In this document: positions 7,820 to 16,974 of the stretch, in pieces | Layout: each line of letters starts with the position of its first letter | How positions within the stretch are numbered: position 1 is the first letter of the stretch | Origin: Desulfocapsa sp. | GTDB lineage: Bacteria > Desulfobacterota > Desulfobulbia > Desulfobulbales > Desulfocapsaceae | Assembly: GCA_016765495.1 (NCBI GenBank) | Contig: JAESPV010000034.1 | Coordinates: forward strand, 1 to 64,000 | Length of the DNA stretch: 64,000 bases | Direction: 5' to 3' | The notes under the pieces: generated by a model | Databases searched by the model: none | What the model was told of the DNA's origin: nothing | The model's input: the letters and a program-made list of their open reading frames with translations, nothing else | Made by a program: the position numbers and the translations under genes

Positions 7820-9190
7820 CTAACTCGATATCTCGAGTGATTTTATTTTTTTATGTAAATGGCTCCGCTCCATCCCCACCTGCTCGGCGGTTTGGGAGAT
7901 ATTACCATTGTTTTTGTGTAGTTTTTGCTGCAGGTATTCTTTTTCAAAGTATCTTTTTGCATCCTTGAAGGTTGCTGCCTCGTATGGACGCATGGCTTCA
8001 GGGTGCTCAATCATGGTGTTGGTACTTGTGCTTGGGTTTAGAAAAAGACCGATATCTTCTTCACTTATAATGTCAGATGGGCACATGATAGCGACTCGCT
8101 CAACAAAATTTCTCAGCTCCCTCACATTTCCAGGCCAGGAGTGGAGTTTCATACGGCGCAGTGCACTGTCTGAAAATTTTTTCCTGGCAGGGCCTCGGCC
8201 TGCAAGGTCTTTCATGAGATCGTTAACAAGCAGTTCAATATCATCTAATCGTGCGCATAGATTCGGGACAGTAATGGGGACAACATTGAGACGCCAGAAA
8301 AGATCAGCACGAAAGTTTCCCTTCTCAATTTCTTCCTCAAGATTTTTGTTCGTTGCTGCAAGTACCCGGACATTCACAGATATTGTTTTGTGACCGCCAA
8401 CGCGTTCAAATTTTTGTTCCTGAAGAATACGCAGGATTTTGGCCTGAGTTTTCAGGCTCATATCACCGATTTCATCCAGAAAAAGGATACCTCCATCAGC
8501 CTGATCAAATTTACCGCGCTTTGAATTATGTGCTCCGGTAAATGAACCTTTTTCGTGGCCAAAAAGTTCTGACTCAATGAGCTCTTCCGGGATTGCAGCG
8601 CAGTTCACTTCAATCATGGGACGTTCTGCAATGAGGGAATGGCGGTGGATGGATTGTGCAACAAGTTCCTTACCTGTTCCATGCTCACCCCGGATTAAAA
8701 CCCAGGCATCGGTGGGGGCAACTCGCTTTATTTGTGCCTTCAAGTCCTTGATTACAGCAGAATCCCCGGTGATTTTTACAACCTTACTGGTTTTGTCGCG
8801 CAGGATTTTGTTTTCTTTTTCCAGTTCTGCAAAGCGGAGTCCATTCGTTATGGCAAGAATAATTTTGTCATAGGAAAGGGGTTTCTCAACAAAATCAAAA
8901 GCGCCTTTGCGCGTGGCCTGGACAGCAGTTTCGATGGTACCATGACCTGAAATCATGATCACAGGCAGTGAGTAGACTTCCTTAATCTTCTCAAGTGCAG
9001 TGAGGCCATCCATGTTGTCACCCAACCAGATATCAAGCAGGACCAGATCAATATTCTTTTCCTCAAGAATCGTGATTCCAAGCTCTGCAGATTCGGCGCA
9101 AAGTGGTGAGAATCCCTCATCTTCAAGAATCCCGGAAAGGGTTTCCCGAATGGATGCTTCGTCATCTATGATAAGAATTTGTTTAGTCAT
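7820..9190 (-). CDS. ntrX: Sigma-54-dependent response regulator, NtrX-like
   Basis: A 456-residue three-domain regulator. The receiver domain (about 4-115) has phospho-acceptor D53 in LLDIWLGD and the acidic pair IIDDE. The AAA+ sigma-54 activator domain (about 144-370) has Walker A GEHGTGKE (168-175), sigma-54 contact loop GSFTGA (215-220) and Walker B GGILFLDE (233-240). A Fis-type helix-turn-helix closes the protein ([20 protein letters not shown]). It should activate sigma-54 promoters once phosphorylated by the kinase encoded 25 bases upstream. The F replacing the usual A in GAFTGA-like loops is tolerated in this family (GSFTGA). The NtrX name rests on partner and order; targets are unknown. 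Confidence 0.9.
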   Translation of the reverse strand: MTKQILIIDDEASIRETLSGILEDEGFSPLCAESAELGITILEEKNIDLVLLDIWLGDNMDGLTALEKIKEVYSLPVIMISGHGTIETAVQATRKGAFDFVEKPLSYDKIILAITNGLRFAELEKENKILRDKTSKVVKITGDSAVIKDLKAQIKRVAPTDAWVLIRGEHGTGKELVAQSIHRHSLIAERPMIEVNCAAIPEELIESELFGHEKGSFTGAHNSKRGKFDQADGGILFLDEIGDMSLKTQAKILRILQEQKFERVGGHKTISVNVRVLAATNKNLEEEIEKGNFRADLFWRLNVVPITVPNLCARLDDIELLVNDLMKDLAGRGPARKKFSDSALRRMKLHSWPGNVRELRNFVERVAIMCPSDIISEEDIGLFLNPSTSTNTMIEHPEAMRPYEAATFKDAKRYFEKEYLQQKLHKNNGNISQTAEQVGMERSHLHKKIKSLEISS

Positions 9191-9215
9191 AAAGAAGTAT
9201 CTTTAGAGTACGTTT

Positions 9216-11525
9216 CTAAACTGGTTTTTTAAGTCTCTTTTTATTGAGTAAGGGCAGCTCTATGGTAAAGATAGAGCCATGCGGAATATTATCCTGTACA
9301 CGAATATAGCCGTTATGGTCGGAGACAATAGTTGAGACAATAGCCAGGCCCAATCCGGTTCCTGTCTTTTTAGTTGAGAAATAAGGCTCAAAAAGTTTTA
9401 ACTTATCATCTTCTGAGATGCCGGGTCCTGAATCACAAACCTGTATAAAGAGATTCTCTTCTTCTTTATCAGGCGCCAAGATAATATCGACTATACCGCC
9501 GTCGGGTAAAACTGCAACTGCATTATCGAAGAGATTTATAAAACAGCGTTTCATCTGCTCGATATCAAAAGTAAAGATGGGGATTTTATTTGGAGAATCG
9601 ACCCTGACCCTGAAGGTAATTGCTGGATGAGCCTGTTTGTAGAGGAAAAGTGTCTCGTTGATCATTTCAGTGATGTCAGCAGGAGCCTTGTTGATTTTAG
9701 GCATTCGTGCAAATTGTGAGAACTCACTAACAAGAATTTTGATTTCGTCCACTTGCCTGATGATGGTGCTTGTGCACTGATCAAAAATTGAATTTTCTTC
9801 TTCGAGAATCTCCGGATACCGTCTGCGCAGGCGCTGGGCAGAGAGTTGGATGGGAGTAAGGGGGTTTTTGATTTCATGGGCAATACGCCGGGCAACTTCA
9901 CGCCATGCCGCCATACGCTGCATGCTTTCAAGTTCTGTGAGGTTTGCAAAGACGAGGACAAAACCCAACGGCTCCCCTGCTTCATTTTCAAGGCGGGTGA
10001 AGGTTATCAGCAGTGAAAAGTTTGTTCGTAATATGGAAAGCTTGAGGTGTTGACGGACGGATTGTTTGCCGGTGATATCAAGTTCCCGGATAAAGTCGTC
10101 GATGATGGCAGCATGTTCCGTGGGGAGTACCTTGGTAAAATTACGTTCGAGAAAGTTTTCTTTTTGGATATTCAGGAGTTTTTCAGCAAAACGATTGATG
10201 GTTGTTATGTTACCTTCTTTATTGAGCGCAATAACACCGGCTTCCACATTTTGCAGGATAATTTCCGTATAGCGTCTTCTGTCGTTGGATTCTCTCGAAC
10301 TCAGCTGCAGGGCATGATGGGCATCGGCTAGTTTGGCATTGCTGGAATTGAGATTTGAAGTCATGGTATTAAAAGAATCCACCAGCAGTCCCATTTCATC
10401 ATCGGATTGCTTTTCCAGTACAAAGTCCAGGTCTCCTTCTGCAACCCGTCTGGTGGCCATTGCAATCTTATCCAGTGGGCCGGTAATACTTCTCGCGATA
10501 TAAAGCCCAAACCAGATGGCCGAAAAGATGATCAGCAGGGTCACTATGAGCAGGATGATGAGCAGCCAGAACTTGAATGGTTTTTTAAGGTATTTTAATT
10601 GCCGGTAATCCTCAATGCCTTTAGATATTCGTTCGAGTTGGTCCGTCTGTTCTTTATTAATGAGGAGAGTCGTAACCAGATAAATTTCTTCAGTTGGGTT
10701 CCAGCTGAGCTGTATGGAATTAATACGGCGTACCAGGTCACCAACGGGTGATTTCTGAATAAGGATCTCCCGTTTCTTTGTTTCCTGAATATTGTCGAGA
10801 GTTGCAAGGGGTATTTCAGGTAATTTTTCGCTGGCCAAAAAAGGGGAAGATGCGGAAAAATATTTATTTCTCTGGTCGGTGATAAGGGTGAAGCTTAGCA
10901 CATTGCTGGTGTTATAGGCTGCAAGGCTGTCGGTAAGATGTTTTTCAAGAGCATCGGGACTCTGCTTGGAAACGCCTGGGCTCGCGATGCTCTGTTCAAC
11001 TGTTTCTCCTAAAATATCAACTTCATCCGTTGTTTCCTGAAGATACGATTTCGCAAGATCCATGGAATTTTGCAGGGAAATCTCGATATTGGAATTAAAC
11101 CAGTAGTCCATACTGGTTGAAACAAACTGCAGCGAGATAAAAAAGAGAAGAATAGTGGGGATTAGTGAGAGCGAAATAAAAGAGATGACCAGTTTACTTT
11201 TTAACTTTGAACCGAGTATGTTTTGTCTGCTTTCGAAAAAAATCTCTGCCAGATTACGCAGAACCAGGAAAAGCACAAGCAGCACAAGAATAACGTTAAG
11301 ATTTATAATCCCAAATACAAGGATGTTACTTGAGATTGGAAGGGTGATGTCAGCGTTTAAGAGAGAGCTTTCCAGCCAGACGAAAAGTGGAATAAGACAG
11401 AGACAAATCAAAATGACCCGTCGAATAAGTCGTTTTTTCTGCATTCGCTGCTTTTTGCTGAGTTTTGCTTTGCTCAGTTCCTGGTAGGGAGGCAACGGGC
11501 TTATGTCAGGGGTGGCTTCGTCCAT
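9216..11525 (-). CDS. ntrY: NtrY-like sensor histidine kinase
   Basis: A 769-residue membrane kinase. Three hydrophobic helices lie in the first 135 residues, followed by an extracytoplasmic region to about 320, a fourth membrane helix at about 325-350, a HAMP domain, a PAS domain (about 415-520), a HisKA segment with the phospho-accepting His in RIAHEIKNPLTPIQLSAQRL near 550, and a HATPase domain ending with GTGLGLAIV. This is the NtrY architecture. It should sense a signal through the membrane and phosphorylate the NtrX-like regulator encoded next. It starts 22 bases after the DUF4390 gene. The signal is unknown; NtrYX systems respond variously to nitrogen and redox state. Confidence 0.9.
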   Translation of the reverse strand: MDEATPDISPLPPYQELSKAKLSKKQRMQKKRLIRRVILICLCLIPLFVWLESSLLNADITLPISSNILVFGIINLNVILVLLVLFLVLRNLAEIFFESRQNILGSKLKSKLVISFISLSLIPTILLFFISLQFVSTSMDYWFNSNIEISLQNSMDLAKSYLQETTDEVDILGETVEQSIASPGVSKQSPDALEKHLTDSLAAYNTSNVLSFTLITDQRNKYFSASSPFLASEKLPEIPLATLDNIQETKKREILIQKSPVGDLVRRINSIQLSWNPTEEIYLVTTLLINKEQTDQLERISKGIEDYRQLKYLKKPFKFWLLIILLIVTLLIIFSAIWFGLYIARSITGPLDKIAMATRRVAEGDLDFVLEKQSDDEMGLLVDSFNTMTSNLNSSNAKLADAHHALQLSSRESNDRRRYTEIILQNVEAGVIALNKEGNITTINRFAEKLLNIQKENFLERNFTKVLPTEHAAIIDDFIRELDITGKQSVRQHLKLSILRTNFSLLITFTRLENEAGEPLGFVLVFANLTELESMQRMAAWREVARRIAHEIKNPLTPIQLSAQRLRRRYPEILEEENSIFDQCTSTIIRQVDEIKILVSEFSQFARMPKINKAPADITEMINETLFLYKQAHPAITFRVRVDSPNKIPIFTFDIEQMKRCFINLFDNAVAVLPDGGIVDIILAPDKEEENLFIQVCDSGPGISEDDKLKLFEPYFSTKKTGTGLGLAIVSTIVSDHNGYIRVQDNIPHGSIFTIELPLLNKKRLKKPV

Positions 11526-11547
11526 AAAGGAGTAAAAAAAAGATGTT

Positions 11548-12123
11548 TTAGTAGGTGAATTCTATAGTAACCCAGTCTGTTTCGATGTTCCACATGGAGA
11601 TGAAGGGAACGATATAATGAAGATTCATGGGAAGAGTTTTTTTTAAAAGTTCCGCCTTCATTCGCAGTTCATAGGAATTGTCTGGCAGAAGTTTTGCCAG
11701 TTCTATAACCTTGAGACCGTTTATGTCATTCATTACTGCCATGGCTTCGTCAAGATTTGCATAGGTATAGATTCTGTTATTATGCTCTTCGATCTCAAGC
11801 TGGTAGTTTTCCTTTAGAACGTCATGTTTGAGAGTGTGATCAAACTCGAGCGTCACCAACTCTTCATCGGGCCAGTTTTCTCTGGTGCGGTAGAGTTCAA
11901 CATAGAAAGTAAACTGCATGGGAATTCCACTGTGCAGTGCTTTTTCAAGTTCTTTTTGATGGCTGTTTTTAACGACACCAAAGAGTAAGAGATGATGGAG
12001 AGATGTGGTAATGGTGATGTCTTTGAACTGAACTTCCGGTTCGGCTTTTGCCAGTACGCTGTTTCCTGTACAGAGTACCAGCGAAAGAAGAAGGAGAGTC
12101 TTGAGAATTAGATGATGAATCAT
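11548..12123 (-). CDS. DUF4390 protein, exported
   Basis: A 191-residue protein with an N-terminal signal peptide (hydrophobic core LILKTLLLLSLVLC, likely cleavage after VLAKA) and a beta-rich periplasmic body. It matches what I know of DUF4390 proteins, which commonly precede NtrY-like kinases in Desulfobacterota. It is the first gene of the leftward cluster, 22 bases ahead of the kinase. A role in sensing or envelope stress together with the kinase is a context-based guess; no catalytic motif is seen. Confidence 0.75.
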   Translation of the reverse strand: MIHHLILKTLLLLSLVLCTGNSVLAKAEPEVQFKDITITTSLHHLLLFGVVKNSHQKELEKALHSGIPMQFTFYVELYRTRENWPDEELVTLEFDHTLKHDVLKENYQLEIEEHNNRIYTYANLDEAMAVMNDINGLKVIELAKLLPDNSYELRMKAELLKKTLPMNLHYIVPFISMWNIETDWVTIEFTY

Positions 12124-12500
12124 TTGTAATATATAATTTCACAGGGACGAGTAAAAACGCATAAGAATGCTGATGATAAAATATTCTTTGTCAACTCTTC
12201 CGTTTAGCAATAGAATTGGTATATTTGAATGGAAATTTTCGTATAGAATACTCTGATTTTGATATTTTTGTAAGCTAAATTATATCTGTAAGTTTCTCTT
12301 GACAGGAGCGGGAAGCGGAGCTATCTTGTGCATATGTTCTTAACTCGGTGAGTGGTTCTGGTGCGATTTTACTTGGAAGTGCAGATGGCGTGATGTGCTC
12401 AACTTGTTTCGTTCCAGTTTCTTATCGGTTTACGATTGGTTTTTTTTGATAAAATAAAAGGTCTACCGTTGATATCGGTGAGACTAAGGAGAGTAGTAAG
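12124..12500. other. Divergent intergenic region
   Basis: This 377-base gap separates the leftward DUF4390-ntrYX cluster from the rightward NifX-like gene. It is AT-rich and holds no credible reading frame. A good sigma-70 promoter pointing right lies at 12299-12327, leaving a leader of about 165 bases before the next start codon. Confidence 0.6.
12299..12327 (+). promoter_or_regulatory. Sigma-70-type promoter
   Basis: TTGACA at 12299-12304 is followed after exactly 17 bases by TATCTT at 12322-12327. Transcription would start near 12335 and run about 165 bases before the NifX-like ATG at 12501, long enough for a regulatory leader or an unannotated small transcript. Confidence 0.5.
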
Positions 12501-12890
12501 ATGCGTATAGCAATACCAACCAACAATCCTGGCGGCATGGAAGCTTCTCGTTCCGAACATTTTGGACATTGTGATGTTTTTACCCTGGTTGAAATGGATT
12601 CAGACAATAACGTTTCCTCTGTTGAAATGTTACCCGTTCCTCAGCATGGAGCAGGTGGCTGTATGGTTCCTGTGAAATTTCTTAAAGATGCAGGGGTGAG
12701 TGCCATTGTTGTGGGGGGCATGGGTGTTAGACCCTTGCAGGGGTTTGCTGAAGTTGGAATTGATGTGTACTGGGCTGATCGAGATGCAGTTCCTGATGCC
12801 GGCGCTGTTATGGAAAAATTCTCTGCCGGTCAGTTGCCTAAAATGAATGCTGATCAGGCCTGTGGTGGTGGATCTGCTTGTCATGATTGA
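12501..12890 (+). CDS. NifX/NifB-type iron-molybdenum cofactor domain protein
   Basis: A 129-residue single-domain protein of the dinitrogenase iron-molybdenum cofactor-binding family. It begins MRIAIPTNNPGGMEASRSEH, has FGHCDVFTLVEMD early on and VVGGMGVRPLQGF in the middle, and ends in a glycine/cysteine-rich tail (ACGGGSACHD). Free-standing versions are common in anaerobes without nitrogenase and are thought to bind or carry iron-sulfur or metal clusters. A strong AAGGAGAG ribosome site precedes the ATG. No nif genes are nearby. It is followed by a terminator and a DUF134 regulator, a frequent pairing, which suggests regulation of or by that protein. Confidence 0.85.
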   Translation: MRIAIPTNNPGGMEASRSEHFGHCDVFTLVEMDSDNNVSSVEMLPVPQHGAGGCMVPVKFLKDAGVSAIVVGGMGVRPLQGFAEVGIDVYWADRDAVPDAGAVMEKFSAGQLPKMNADQACGGGSACHD

Positions 12891-12961
12891 AGCAGTAATC
12901 TCGCGGACAGGCTCACCAGTTAGTTAATGAAAGAGTATAAAGAACATATGCTCTTGTAGGG

Positions 12962-12998
12962 CGGCAGGAAGATTTTATATATTCCTGCCGTGTTATTT
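12962..12998 (+). terminator. Intrinsic terminator after the NifX-like gene
   Basis: A 9-bp perfect stem, CGGCAGGAA (12962-12970) with TTCCTGCCG (12982-12990), has an AT-rich 11-base loop and is followed by TGTTATTTTT. Confidence 0.7.
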
Positions 12999-13035
12999 TT
13001 ATTTCCGGGGATTCCCGATTACGCAAAGTTTAACT

Positions 13036-13320
13036 ATGTCGCCAAGACCCAAAAAACTCAGAAAGTGTGAAGGAAACTTTTGTGGACGGGCTTTTAAACC
13101 CACCGGAACACCACTGTCCAAACTTGACCGGATCGAGTTGTTTCGTGACGAAATGGAAGTTTTGCGGCTCTGTGATCGTGATGGATTGACTCAGGAGGAG
13201 GCCGGTTTGAAAATGGGCGTTTCCAGAGGAACCATTCAGCGGATAATCACCTTAGCCAGAAGAAAGACTGCTGAGGCCATTTCTGAGGGAAGGGCACTGG
13301 TATTCGTTGACGACGAATAA
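13036..13320 (+). CDS. DUF134 (UPF0251) helix-turn-helix protein
   Basis: A 94-residue protein of the DUF134 family. It opens MSPRPKKLRKCEGNFCGRAF, with two cysteines near residues 11 and 16, and carries a sigma-70 region-4-like helix-turn-helix at about 55-85 (LTQEEAGLKMGVSRGTIQRI). These proteins are presumed transcription regulators and often sit next to NifX/NifB-domain genes, as here. The cysteines may bind metal. It probably uses its own promoter because a terminator separates it from the upstream gene. Confidence 0.85.
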   Translation: MSPRPKKLRKCEGNFCGRAFKPTGTPLSKLDRIELFRDEMEVLRLCDRDGLTQEEAGLKMGVSRGTIQRIITLARRKTAEAISEGRALVFVDDE

Positions 13321-13349
13321 AAGTGCGGTGTGAGGTTCTCGGTGTTTGT

Positions 13350-14939
13350 TTATATGTTTTCTCTTGTTTTGTGAAACGCTATATCAGGCCACTTTTCCAT
13401 AAAAAAGTTTAACATCCACTCGTTTTGGGCAAGGTAAGTCAGAAATCCTTCTGCATCCACTGCCAGGGAGGATTGATTTTTTTGTTCAAATTCGGCAAGT
13501 TTCTTTTTATCTGCACACTCCACCCAGCGTGCTGCCTGAAAGTCTATGGGTTCATAAATGGCATCTACCCCATATTCGTTTTTCAATCTTGCTACAGTAA
13601 CTTCAAACTGTAATACACCCACAGCTCCCATAATATGAGATGTGCCGATATTAGGGCGAAAAACCTGAATCGCACCTTCTTCAGCAAGCTGCTGTAAGCC
13701 TTTCTGTAATTGTTTCATCTTTAGAGGATTTTTAAGGATGACTCTTCGGAAATGCTCAGGGGCAAAGTTTGGAATCCCCGTGAATTTTAACTCTTCTTTC
13801 AGGGTAAAGGTGTCTCCAATCTTTATTGTACCATGATTGTGGAGACCTATAATGTCTCCCGGCCATGCTTCTTCCACATTAGCTCTATCCTGTGCCATGA
13901 AGATGGTGGCATTGGAGAGGCTGATATCTTTACCCAGGCGATGATGCCTTACTTTCATACCTCGAGTGAATTTCCCTGAACAGATGCGGAAAAAAGCAAT
14001 TCTGTCACGATGAGCCGGGTTCATATTTGCCTGAATTTTAAAGACAAAACCTGAAAAATTTGTCTCGTTAGGTTCAACATCCCTGGTTGCAGCAGCACGC
14101 GCACTTGGGGGGGGAGCCATTTCAACAAAGGCATCGAGGAGTTCTTTGACTCCAAAGTTATTGACGGCAGATCCAAAAAAAACAGGAGTCTGGCTGGCAT
14201 TTAAATAATGATCATATTCAAGCGGGTTGGCTGCCCCTTCAAGAAGCTCTATATCATCACGTAGAACTTCTGCATCATGTTCGCCAAGTATTTCGTCGAG
14301 ACGTGGGTCTTCAAGAGAGTCTATGGTAATCCCTCCCTGATCCCGTTCGCCCTTTCCTGCAGTGAAAAGGTGAATCTGCTTTTTATACAGATTATAGACA
14401 CCTTTAAAGGTCTTCCCCATTCCAATGGGCCAGGACATAGGTGTACACTCGATTTGCAGTTTGTCTTCAATATCAGCCAGGATATCGAGTGGGTCCATTC
14501 CTTCGCGATCAAGTTTGTTGATAAAGGTGATGAGTGGAGTGTTTCGCATACGGCACACTTCCATCAGTTTTTCCGTCTGGGTCTCAACGCCTTTTGCAGA
14601 ATCGATCACCATGATTGCTGAATCCACGGCGGTGAGAACCCGATAAGTATCTTCTGAGAAATCCTGATGTCCAGGGGTATCCAGCAGGTTTACTTCATAG
14701 TCACCATAGGTGAATTTCATCACAGAAGTGGTAACCGAGATACCGCGTTCCTGCTCAATGGCCATCCAGTCGCTGGTTGCATGACGATCAGCTTTGCGTG
14801 ATTTTACGGCACCTGCCATATTAATAGCACCTCCATAAAGAAGGAGCTTTTCCGTAAGGGTTGTTTTACCGGCATCCGGGTGACTGATGATGCCAAAGGT
14901 GCGCCTTTTGGCGATTTCCTGTTCTAACTGTGTACTCAT
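13350..14939 (-). CDS. prfC: Peptide chain release factor 3
   Basis: A 529-residue translational GTPase that removes RF1/RF2 from the ribosome after termination. G1 is SHPDAGKTT near residue 20, the switch region includes [12 protein letters not shown]3 is [14 protein letters not shown] and G4 is NKLDREG, followed by EF-Tu-like domain 2 and the RF3 C-terminal domain (VGVLQFEV). Length matches E. coli RF3. It is monocistronic and divergent from rfbB. A run of eight G bases near 14107 (reading as prolines on the coding strand) is a possible slippage site but the frame is intact. Confidence 0.95.
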   Translation of the reverse strand: MSTQLEQEIAKRRTFGIISHPDAGKTTLTEKLLLYGGAINMAGAVKSRKADRHATSDWMAIEQERGISVTTSVMKFTYGDYEVNLLDTPGHQDFSEDTYRVLTAVDSAIMVIDSAKGVETQTEKLMEVCRMRNTPLITFINKLDREGMDPLDILADIEDKLQIECTPMSWPIGMGKTFKGVYNLYKKQIHLFTAGKGERDQGGITIDSLEDPRLDEILGEHDAEVLRDDIELLEGAANPLEYDHYLNASQTPVFFGSAVNNFGVKELLDAFVEMAPPPSARAAATRDVEPNETNFSGFVFKIQANMNPAHRDRIAFFRICSGKFTRGMKVRHHRLGKDISLSNATIFMAQDRANVEEAWPGDIIGLHNHGTIKIGDTFTLKEELKFTGIPNFAPEHFRRVILKNPLKMKQLQKGLQQLAEEGAIQVFRPNIGTSHIMGAVGVLQFEVTVARLKNEYGVDAIYEPIDFQAARWVECADKKKLAEFEQKNQSSLAVDAEGFLTYLAQNEWMLNFFMEKWPDIAFHKTRENI

Positions 14940-15127
14940 GGGAATGGCGATATGGTGATTAAGCGTTTATGTATGTATAAAATTACTTTAATTTTCAGAA
15001 CAATATAGTATAAAAAGGCTTAAGTTCGAAGGGGAAAGTTTGTAGCTTTCAATCTTAATTTTTTAGTCTTTTCATCGCAGACCATAGGCGTTTTTGTTTG
15101 GAAAGAAAACCAAAAAACGAGTGTAAC

Positions 15128-16198
15128 GTGGATATAAACAGAAGAATTTTAGTTACTGGCGGTTGTGGATTTATAGGGGCAAATTTTGTTCGTCTTCTTC
15201 TGAGGGAATACCCTGACTGGCGTGTCATTAATCTTGACAAACTGACCTATGCCGGAAATTTGCAAAATCTTGAAGGCATTGAGGAAAATGATCAGTATCG
15301 GTTTGTGAAAGCGGATATCTGTGATGCTGCAGCGATGGATAAACTGTTTGTTGATGAGCAGATCGACTCTGTAGTTCACTTTGCGGCAGAATCCCATGTT
15401 GATCGTTCCATAACAGGGCCTGCTGCATTTATTCAGACCAATATTGTTGGTACTTTTACTCTTCTTGAGGCAGCTCGAAAAACATGGCTTAATAATTCAT
15501 GGAAGGGAAATGATCCACGTTTTCTCCATGTGAGTACCGATGAAGTGTATGGCTCGCTTGGTGATACAGGTATGTTTACCGAGACCACTCCTTTTGATCC
15601 CCGCTCCCCCTATTCCGCGTCAAAGGCCTCTTCCGATCATCTTGTTAATGCTTACTTTCATACCTATGGCTTACCGGTGGTGATCACTAATTGTTCAAAT
15701 AATTATGGTCCATATCAATTCCCTGAAAAATTGATTCCCCTGGTTTTTCATAATTCAATGAATGGAAAGCCGCTTCCGATTTATGGAGATGGGAAGTATG
15801 TAAGAGATTGGCTCTATGTTGAGGATCATTGCGAGGCCATCGTTGAAGTGTTAACAAAAGGAAAAAACGGTCTGTCATATAACATCGGTGGAAACAACGA
15901 AAAACAGAATCTTGAGGTTGTTACCCGTATTTGTGATACGCTTGATGCAAAAATTGGTATGCCGAAATCTGGAAATCCACGAAAGGAGCTTGTTATCTTT
16001 GTAAAAGACAGGCCTGGTCATGATAGACGTTATGCCATTGATGCCTCCTTTATTAAGGATCAGCTCGGCTGGGAGCCGAAGGTTACTTTTGCGGCAGGGA
16101 TTGAAAAAACAGTGGACTGGTACTTGGCTAATCAGGATTGGGTTGCTTCTGTGGTTGATGGCTCCTATCAAAAGTATTATGAGACAATGTATGGATAA
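15128..16198 (+). CDS. rfbB: dTDP-glucose 4,6-dehydratase
   Basis: A 356-residue SDR-family enzyme that converts dTDP-glucose to dTDP-4-keto-6-deoxyglucose on the way to dTDP-rhamnose. It has the NAD-binding motif TGGCGFIGANF near the N-terminus, VSTDEVYGSLGD, the catalytic pair in YSASKASSDHLV, and NCSNNYGPYQFPEKLIP. The GTG at 15128 is chosen because it places the nucleotide-binding strand at the usual distance; a TTG thirty bases upstream has no ribosome site. It is followed 3 bases later by rfbC. The rfbA and rfbD partners are not in the window, so they must lie elsewhere or the sugar may be another 6-deoxyhexose. Confidence 0.92.
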   Translation: MDINRRILVTGGCGFIGANFVRLLLREYPDWRVINLDKLTYAGNLQNLEGIEENDQYRFVKADICDAAAMDKLFVDEQIDSVVHFAAESHVDRSITGPAAFIQTNIVGTFTLLEAARKTWLNNSWKGNDPRFLHVSTDEVYGSLGDTGMFTETTPFDPRSPYSASKASSDHLVNAYFHTYGLPVVITNCSNNYGPYQFPEKLIPLVFHNSMNGKPLPIYGDGKYVRDWLYVEDHCEAIVEVLTKGKNGLSYNIGGNNEKQNLEVVTRICDTLDAKIGMPKSGNPRKELVIFVKDRPGHDRRYAIDASFIKDQLGWEPKVTFAAGIEKTVDWYLANQDWVASVVDGSYQKYYETMYG

Positions 16199-16201
16199 TC
16201 C

Positions 16202-16750
16202 ATGAAGGTTATAAAAACGACAATTCCTGAGGTTCTCTTAGTTGAGCCAGCGGTATTTGAGGATGCTCGCGGGTTTTTTTTCGAGAGTTATAATGCAAAC
16301 CAATGGAAAGAACTGACGGGTCTTGAAACAGTTTTTGTTCAGGGCAATCATTCGCGTTCTGCAAAAAATGTGCTCCGTGGTATCCACTATCAGATAAAAA
16401 AATCTCAGGGAAAACTAGTGAGAGTGGTGGCTGGAGAAGTTTTTGATGTTGCAGTCGATTTGCGTCAGAGTTCTCCCACATTCGGACAATGGGTTGGTGA
16501 ACGATTAAGTGCTGAGAACAAGAAAAGCTTGTGGGTTCCTGAAGGTTTCGGGCACGGGTTTTTTGTTCTTTCTGATTATGCTGAGTTTCTGTATCAGGCT
16601 ACGGAATTTTACGCACCGGAACATGAACGATGCATTCGCTGGGATGATCCTGAGATTGCGATTGATTGGCCTCTGGATGGAGAGGAGCCTCTTCTATCTA
16701 AAAAGGATTCTAAACGAAATGCATTCAGTGAGGCTGAATATTACGAGTAA
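16202..16750 (+). CDS. rfbC: dTDP-4-dehydrorhamnose 3,5-epimerase
   Basis: A 182-residue cupin-fold epimerase acting directly after RfbB. Family landmarks are FFESYNANQW near 28, VLRGIHYQIKKSQGKLVRVV (about 58-77; includes the catalytic His), DVAVDLRQSSPTFGQW, and WVPEGFGHGFFVLSD. The C-terminal WDDPEIAIDWP is typical. It starts 3 bases after rfbB with close spacing, forming a two-gene unit for cell-surface polysaccharide precursor supply. Its 3' end faces the small leftward gene at 16774. Confidence 0.93.
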   Translation: MKVIKTTIPEVLLVEPAVFEDARGFFFESYNANQWKELTGLETVFVQGNHSRSAKNVLRGIHYQIKKSQGKLVRVVAGEVFDVAVDLRQSSPTFGQWVGERLSAENKKSLWVPEGFGHGFFVLSDYAEFLYQATEFYAPEHERCIRWDDPEIAIDWPLDGEEPLLSKKDSKRNAFSEAEYYE

Positions 16751-16773
16751 ATCGTGCTCAAAAAAATGCGTGG

Positions 16774-16971
16774 CTAACGCCGGTTCAAGTTACATTCGTC
16801 TACTTGAGACAGTGCCTGTGAGAGATGTTTGAAGAATTCGATCGCAGTGGAATCTGTCGGATTTAGCTGAAGTTTTTCTTCATAAATCGTGAAGAGTTTT
16901 GTTAAAACATGAGGGATGTCGTCTCTTGCAGTATCCCCCAGTAATTCCCAAAGATCATTAGTAGTTGTCAT
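16774..16971 (-). CDS. Small acidic protein of unknown function downstream of the RNB exonuclease
   Basis: A 65-residue mostly helical acidic protein with no family I recognise and no membrane segment or cysteine cluster (one Cys near the end). Its ATG lies three bases beyond the stop codon of the RNB-domain gene, with GGTGATG inside that gene's end serving as ribosome site, so it is probably translated by coupling. The convergent rfbC ends 23 bases away, and no other frame in this gap is more convincing. Conservation is not known. Confidence 0.55.
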   Translation of the reverse strand: MTTTNDLWELLGDTARDDIPHVLTKLFTIYEEKLQLNPTDSTAIEFFKHLSQALSQVDECNLNRR

Positions 16972-16974
16972 GCA

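Noticed and set aside
10000-11500. Rightward frames inside the kinase gene and other long antisense frames
   Set aside because: They are shadows of confirmed genes, with no ribosome sites or recognisable domains.
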